This document shows positions 59,781 to 64,000 of a stretch of 64,000 nt of DNA, piece after piece; within the stretch, counting starts at the first letter, position 1; each line of letters begins with the position of its first letter. Position numbers and translations under genes: made by a program. The notes beneath the pieces were generated by a model. It had not been told where the DNA came from. It saw only the letters and a list, made by a program, of their open reading frames with translations, and made no database searches. This DNA is from Frankiales bacterium (lineage in GTDB: Bacteria > Actinomycetota > Actinomycetes > Mycobacteriales > SCTD01): positions 62,001-126,000 of the forward strand of contig JAOPVP010000022.1 in NCBI GenBank assembly GCA_025966135.1, given 5' to 3'.

Positions 59781-61168
59781 AGCGTCGTCCCGACGAGCTC
59801 GGCGAGGGACTCCTCGATGCAGGTGGCAAGAACGTCGATGTCCGGCATGGCATCTCTATCGGCATTCAGGCCGTAGTAGACACCTCCGTCGTAGGACGTA
59901 AGTCCGATGCTGACGGCCTGGTTCTTGGCCAGCGGGACGACCGGGTACATCGACAGCATCCGCGCGCCGGCGGCGTACAGCGGGAACTGGGGGCCTGGAA
60001 CGTTGGTGACCACGAGGTTGAACAGCCGCCGCGTCATGACGCTGGCGGTCCGCGCACCCAGCGCGTGGATCGTCGGAGGGGCGAAACCCGTCAGCTGCAC
60101 GAGGGCGTCGGCACCGACCGCGGAGCCGCTTTCCTTGTGCGCGCGCATCGCGAAGCAGACCTGGTGCAGCCGCATGACCGCGCTGCCCTCGCCGATGGGA
60201 AGGTCGACGAAGTACGACGACACCCGGTTGCCGAGCTCGCCCTTCTGGGCGTCCGGCCGGACGCTGACCGGGACCATGGCCCGGATCACGGTGGTGGGCG
60301 TGACCTTCTCGCCGCGGGTAAGCAGCCAGGTCCGCAACGCGCCGCTGACGGTCGCGAGCACGACGTCGTTCACGGTGCCGCCGTGCGCCTTGCGGACACG
60401 CTTGTAGTCCTCCAGGGCGGTGGTGGCCATCCCGAACCGGCGCTGCTCACCGATCGGCACGTTGAGGGGGGTGTCGGGCGCCTGGTGGGCCATCACCCTC
60501 GCCTGCGCCAGCACGCCGCTCGCGACGGTGGCGACCTTGCCTGCGGTCGCCCGGGCGTCGACGACGGCCGCCCGGGCGGTGTCGATCACGCCGGTGGGCT
60601 TGGCGATGAAGTCGGTGACCGCACCGACGACGAGGCTCAGGGCACCTGGCTCGGGGCTCGGCGTCCAGCCGTCCTCAAGCACCTCGCGGGGCGTCGGCTC
60701 GAGGTCCAGGATGACGGTCCCGATGTCGACCGCTGAGACGCCGTCGACCATGGCGTGGTGGGTCTTGGTGATGATCGCGACCTTGCCGTCCTCGAGGCCC
60801 TCCACGAGGTAGATCTCCCAGAGCGGGCGATTGCGGTCGAGCAGTCGGCTCTGGAGCCGACCGACCAGCTCCTGAAGCTGCGCCCGGTTGCCCGGCTTGG
60901 GGAGGGCGCTGCGACGCACGTGGTAAGTGACATCGAAGTCGGGGTCATCGACCCAGACCGGGTTGGCGAGCCGGCCCGGGACCGACTTGACCTTCTGCCG
61001 GTAGCGCGGGACGAGGCCGATGCGCTGGCTGATCAGCTCGACCAGTCGGTCGTAGTCGAAGCCGTCGGGCGGGGGGTCGAAGACGCAGACGCCCCCGACG
61101 TGCATCGGCGTGCTGGGCGTCTCCATGTAGATGAAGGAGACGTCCAGAGGGCTGAGCCGGTCGGTCAC
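59777..61168 (-). CDS. Wax ester synthase/diacylglycerol acyltransferase
   Basis: The 463-residue WS/DGAT enzyme makes triacylglycerol or wax esters from acyl-CoA. The active site HHxxxDG is His137-His138 to Asp142-Gly143 in KTHHAMVDGVSAVD; PLDVSFIYMET and VTNVPGPQFPLY are conserved. The GTG at 61168 is favoured by AGGAG 6 nt upstream and by the family N-terminus. It is coupled to the patatin gene. Confidence 0.92.
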   Translation of the reverse strand: MTDRLSPLDVSFIYMETPSTPMHVGGVCVFDPPPDGFDYDRLVELISQRIGLVPRYRQKVKSVPGRLANPVWVDDPDFDVTYHVRRSALPKPGNRAQLQELVGRLQSRLLDRNRPLWEIYLVEGLEDGKVAIITKTHHAMVDGVSAVDIGTVILDLEPTPREVLEDGWTPSPEPGALSLVVGAVTDFIAKPTGVIDTARAAVVDARATAGKVATVASGVLAQARVMAHQAPDTPLNVPIGEQRRFGMATTALEDYKRVRKAHGGTVNDVVLATVSGALRTWLLTRGEKVTPTTVIRAMVPVSVRPDAQKGELGNRVSSYFVDLPIGEGSAVMRLHQVCFAMRAHKESGSAVGADALVQLTGFAPPTIHALGARTASVMTRRLFNLVVTNVPGPQFPLYAAGARMLSMYPVVPLAKNQAVSIGLTSYDGGVYYGLNADRDAMPDIDVLATCIEESLAELVGTTL

Positions 61169-61225
61169 GAAGTCTCCTACCAGTGGCGTGAAACGCATGG
61201 AAACACACGCAAGCGACGCCCGCAG

Positions 61226-61840
61226 TCAGGCAGGGCAGGCCGAGGCTGTCGGCGATGGGGTCGCGCTCGGTGCAGCAGCGGCGGCCGCGACCTGCGCGGG
61301 CGTCGCCAAGCGCCGGAAGCCGCTGCCGAGGACGACCCGCAACGAGCCGCGCGGGGCCTTGGAGTTGGCGACCAGCCTTGCCCCCAGGACCCAGTGGCCG
61401 AGGACGGTCGCCGCGGGCTGCGCCCCCGGGCCGTAGGTCACCGTCGAGGCACCGGAGAGGGCAGCTGGCGCGTTGCTCTCGCCCCGCACCACGAAGCCCT
61501 GCCCGACGAGCACCTCGCCCACCGACTTGGCCAGACCGTTGCGCGACGTCCCGTTCAGCAGCACCAGGCTGACCTGCTGCGGCTTCGGCGGCTGCGCCGT
61601 GCCGGTCGCCGCGGGCTGGGATGACGGGGAAGCGGTCGCCGTCGGACACGGGCTCGTGGTGGGGCTCATCGTGAGGTGCAGCTTGTCGTACAGGCCCAAC
61701 TGGTAGACCGCTCCCGCCGCGGCGAGCACGACCAGAAGGCCCACCGCGATCCGCAGACCGCGCCGGCGCCGGCGCCGGCCGTAGCTACCGCCGTACCGTC
61801 GACGACGTGCAGGGGCCAGGTCGCCGCCAGGAATCCTCAC
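61226..61840 (-). CDS. LytR_C-domain envelope protein
   Basis: A 204-residue single-pass protein: an Arg-rich cytoplasmic N-terminus ([16 protein letters not shown]), one helix, a Pro/Ser/Thr linker, and a LytR_C (LytR/CpsA/Psr C-terminal) domain ([38 protein letters not shown]). Such proteins sit outside the membrane and may bind wall polymers. The GTG follows TAGGGT by 7 nt. Confidence 0.82.
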   Translation of the reverse strand: MRIPGGDLAPARRRRYGGSYGRRRRRRGLRIAVGLLVVLAAAGAVYQLGLYDKLHLTMSPTTSPCPTATASPSSQPAATGTAQPPKPQQVSLVLLNGTSRNGLAKSVGEVLVGQGFVVRGESNAPAALSGASTVTYGPGAQPAATVLGHWVLGARLVANSKAPRGSLRVVLGSGFRRLATPAQVAAAAAAPSATPSPTASACPA

Positions 61841-61847
61841 CGCCCCA

Positions 61848-61853
61848 ACCCTA
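61848..61853 (-). promoter_or_regulatory. -10 element TAGGGT, leaderless start
   Basis: TAGGGT is 7 nt before the GTG of the LytR_C gene, with no clear Shine-Dalgarno. Confidence 0.35.
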
Positions 61854-61930
61854 CGGGGGGCCCAGTTGGCGGTCTTTCCCGGCGTGGGAGGGTGCGACAG
61901 AACTGTCGCTCTCGTGAAAGGTGCTGCTAC

Positions 61931-63139
61931 GTGGACTTCGAGCTGTCTCCGAAGGCGAGGGAGTATGTCGGCCGCCTCCAGGACTTCATGGACGAGAAGG
62001 TCTACCCAGCCGAGGAACCGTACGAGGAGTACCGCCGGAAGCAGGGCTACAACGACCACAGCGTTCCGCCCGTGGTCGAGGACCTGAAGGTCGAGGCCCG
62101 CGCGCGCGGCCTCTGGAACCTCTTCCTGCCCGACGTCTCGGGGCTGTCGAACCTCGACTACGCCTCCATCGCGGAACTGTCCGGCCGGTCGATCCACCTG
62201 GCCCCGGAGGCGATGAACTGCGCCGCGCCTGACACGGGCAACATGGAAGTGCTCCACATGTTCGGCACCGCCGAGCAGAAGGCGCAGTGGCTGCGCCCGC
62301 TCATGGAGGGCGAGATCCGGTCGGCCTTCGCGATGACCGAGCCCGACGTCGCCTCGTCGGACGCGACCAACATCTCCACCTCGATCGTCCGGGACGGCGA
62401 CGACTACGTCATCAACGGCCGCAAGTGGTGGATCTCCGGTGCCGCCGACCCGCGCTGCAAGATCCTCATCGCGATGGGCAAGACCGACCCCGACGAGTCG
62501 GTGCACCGCCAGCAGTCGATGATCCTCGTCCCGCTCGACACGGCCGGCGTCGACAACATCCGCCCGCTCCCGGTCTTCGGCTACCAGGACCAGCATGGTC
62601 ACAACGAGCTGCGCTTCACCGATGTCCGCGTCCCCGCCTCGAACCTGATCGGTAACGAGGGTGACGGCTTCATGATCGCCCAGGCACGGCTCGGACCCGG
62701 TCGCATCCACCACTGCATGCGCGCCATCGGTGTCGCCGAGCGGGCGCTCGAGCTGATGTGCCAGCGGGCCGCCTCCCGGGTCGCGTTCGGCAAGGAGCTG
62801 GCGCGGCAGGGCGTGGTGCAGGAGCAGATCGCCGAGTCCCGGATGGAGATCGAGCAGGCCAGGCTCCTGACGTTGAAGGCCGCCTGGCTGATCGACAATG
62901 TGGGTGCCCGCGGCGCCCGCGCCGAGATCGCCGCCATCAAGGTGATCGCCCCCCGCATCGCTCTGAAGGTCATCGACCGGGCCATCCAGGTGCACGGCGG
63001 CGGCGGCGTCTCCGACGACTTCCCGCTCGCCTCCATGTGGGCTGGGATGCGCACGCTCCGCCTCGCCGACGGACCCGACGAGGTGCACGTCCGCACGGTG
63101 GCAAGGGTCGAGCTCGGCAAGTACCTCCCGCGCACCTGA
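61931..63139 (+). CDS. Acyl-CoA dehydrogenase (ACAD11-like)
   Basis: A 402-residue FAD-dependent dehydrogenase. The FAD/substrate motifs [16 protein letters not shown] and [12 protein letters not shown] and the arginine region [20 protein letters not shown] resemble ACAD10/11 and bacterial FadE relatives. The C-terminal [19 protein letters not shown] is typical. The GTG has AAAGG about 9 nt upstream. Divergent from the LytR_C gene. Chain-length preference is unknown. Confidence 0.88.
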   Translation: MDFELSPKAREYVGRLQDFMDEKVYPAEEPYEEYRRKQGYNDHSVPPVVEDLKVEARARGLWNLFLPDVSGLSNLDYASIAELSGRSIHLAPEAMNCAAPDTGNMEVLHMFGTAEQKAQWLRPLMEGEIRSAFAMTEPDVASSDATNISTSIVRDGDDYVINGRKWWISGAADPRCKILIAMGKTDPDESVHRQQSMILVPLDTAGVDNIRPLPVFGYQDQHGHNELRFTDVRVPASNLIGNEGDGFMIAQARLGPGRIHHCMRAIGVAERALELMCQRAASRVAFGKELARQGVVQEQIAESRMEIEQARLLTLKAAWLIDNVGARGARAEIAAIKVIAPRIALKVIDRAIQVHGGGGVSDDFPLASMWAGMRTLRLADGPDEVHVRTVARVELGKYLPRT

Positions 63140-63182
63140 ACCGGCAGCCGGCTCAACCCGGACCCCAGCATGCGGGGAACCC

Positions 63183-64000
63183 TCAGCGGCGCAGGAGGCG
63201 GCGTTTCTTGGCGGGCGCGGAAGCACCCACCAACGAGGCGGCGAGTGCCTGAAGCGCCTGGCGGGCAGGCGATCCGGCCGCGGCTTCGGTGAGCGTGCGG
63301 CCCGCCGCGACGGCCACGTCGACCCCGGTGACGTCGAGCGGCACGAACGCGACCTCCTCGACGCCGGCGTAGCGGGACAGCGCCGCACGTACCTCCGCCT
63401 CGGCGTTGCCCGGCACCGCGCCGGCCCGCAGCCGGTTGACGACCACGGTCGGCTGGACGCCGGGGACGGCTTCCTTGAGCGCGGCCAGTCCGCGGACCAG
63501 GCGCTGGAGGCCGACCGGATCGGCGGTCCCGACCGCGAGCACCACGCTGGCCCGCTCGAGGATGGCCAGGGTGGCGCCGTTGCGACGCGGTGCCATCGTG
63601 TCGAAGGACAGCTCCTCGTCCTGCTCGAGGCAGAACCCGCAGTCCACGACGGTCGTCGCCGCCAGCGAGGTGCCCAGAGACAGGACTTGCTCCAGGGCTG
63701 CGGGCCGCAGCTCGGGCCAGCGGTCCGCCCGGCCGATACCGCTGAGCACCCGTAGGGTCGGGCTCAGCTGTCGGGCCAGGCCCGACAACGCAGCCAGGTC
63801 GAGCGCCCCGGCGTTGACGAGCCGGCAGGCGGCGGCGAGCCCTGGGGACTCGTCCAGCAGTCCCAGCAGCTGGGCGACGACTCCGCCGTACACATCGGCG
63901 TCGACCAGGAGCGTGGGCCAGCCGAACGCGGACAGCTCGCTGGCCAGGCCGACCGCCACGGTGGTGCGCCCGGGCGCGCCGGTCGGGCCCCAGACGGCGA
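63183..64000 (-). CDS. CpaE/ParA-like ATPase, C-terminal part (runs off window end)
   Basis: At least 272 residues are visible. The P-loop GPTGAPGRTT lacks the usual Walker Lys signature of classical ParA but fits actinobacterial CpaE-like proteins; LLVDADVYGGVV, VVDCGF and VVNRLRAGA follow the deviant-Walker/MinD fold. CpaE-like proteins position Tad pili or other polar machines; the Tad genes are 9 kb away, so the link is uncertain. It ends in a basic tail (PAKKRRLLRR). The start lies beyond the window. Confidence 0.72.
   Translation of the reverse strand, partial: AVWGPTGAPGRTTVAVGLASELSAFGWPTLLVDADVYGGVVAQLLGLLDESPGLAAACRLVNAGALDLAALSGLARQLSPTLRVLSGIGRADRWPELRPAALEQVLSLGTSLAATTVVDCGFCLEQDEELSFDTMAPRRNGATLAILERASVVLAVGTADPVGLQRLVRGLAALKEAVPGVQPTVVVNRLRAGAVPGNAEAEVRAALSRYAGVEEVAFVPLDVTGVDVAVAAGRTLTEAAAGSPARQALQALAASLVGASAPAKKRRLLRR

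Noticed and set aside
61841..63388. Upstream continuation of the LytR_C frame across the second acyl-CoA dehydrogenase
   Set aside because: The frame is antisense to a well-supported enzyme, and the LytR_C N-terminus fits the GTG at 61840.

Overview
The window is chromosomal DNA from a high-GC actinobacterium; genus cannot be assigned from sequence alone. Support comes from the dense GC-rich coding, frequent GTG starts, the cysM-cysO-mec cysteine route, ergothioneine genes, a WS/DGAT acyltransferase, the prfB-ftsE-ftsX-smpB block, an actinobacterial Tad/Flp pilus locus and a tmRNA tag ending YALAA. At least eleven genes have a TANNNT -10 hexamer 6-8 nt before the start codon and no Shine-Dalgarno, so leaderless transcription seems common.

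Layout. 1-10 kb: a truncated unknown gene, a polysaccharide deacetylase, an SDR remnant, a CitA/CitB-type two-component pair, and two convergent c-di-GMP proteins (PAS-GGDEF-EAL) that both end in a serine-recombinase-like tail. 10-18 kb: SPW membrane protein, acyl-CoA dehydrogenase, CYTH-CHAD protein, phosphoribosyltransferase, DUF1918 protein, and a large secreted DUF11-repeat protein whose leader can fold into a nested RNA structure beside its ribosome binding site. 18-25 kb: a stand-alone receiver, a polytopic membrane protein coupled to a PIYDGVG-motif protein, then a CPBP protease coupled to a second PIYDGVG protein in opposite orientation, a DUF4190 protein, a Lys/Ala-repeat protein with a membrane anchor, and a flavin disulfide oxidoreductase.

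25-40 kb: egtB-egtD; a nickel/cobalt transporter preceded by a Nur-like palindrome; a peroxiredoxin; thpR; then a decayed patch with a frameshifted HNH endonuclease, an overlapping tRNA-like gene with a UAG anticodon loop, and an EAL fragment. Next comes a conserved minus-strand block (acyl-CoA synthetase, clpS, DUF2017, mec, cysO, cysM, murI, MBL phosphodiesterase, rph, rdgB), matching the gene order around M. tuberculosis Rv1331-Rv1341 apart from local differences. A PPOX-fold protein, a zinc alcohol dehydrogenase, an ArgA-like acetyltransferase and the tmRNA follow.

40-64 kb: a membrane-bound GAF-GGDEF-EAL protein with a small leader ORF and long untranslated leader; amidohydrolase, smpB, S41 protease, ftsX, ftsE, a small zinc-ribbon membrane protein and prfB. 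Then the Tad/Flp cluster (three TadE/TadG-like minor pilins, a small pilin, tadC, tadB, tadA), with a palindromic operator candidate between tadA and a divergent MetX-like hydrolase. The end holds aldo/keto reductase, pruA, patatin, WS/DGAT, a LytR_C envelope protein, a second acyl-CoA dehydrogenase and the C-terminal part of a CpaE/ParA-like ATPase. Themes are c-di-GMP signalling (three full proteins plus one fragment), trans-translation (smpB and ssrA about 3.8 kb apart), cell division/envelope, thiol biosynthesis and lipid metabolism. No CRISPR array, integrase, transposase or secondary-metabolite cluster was seen.
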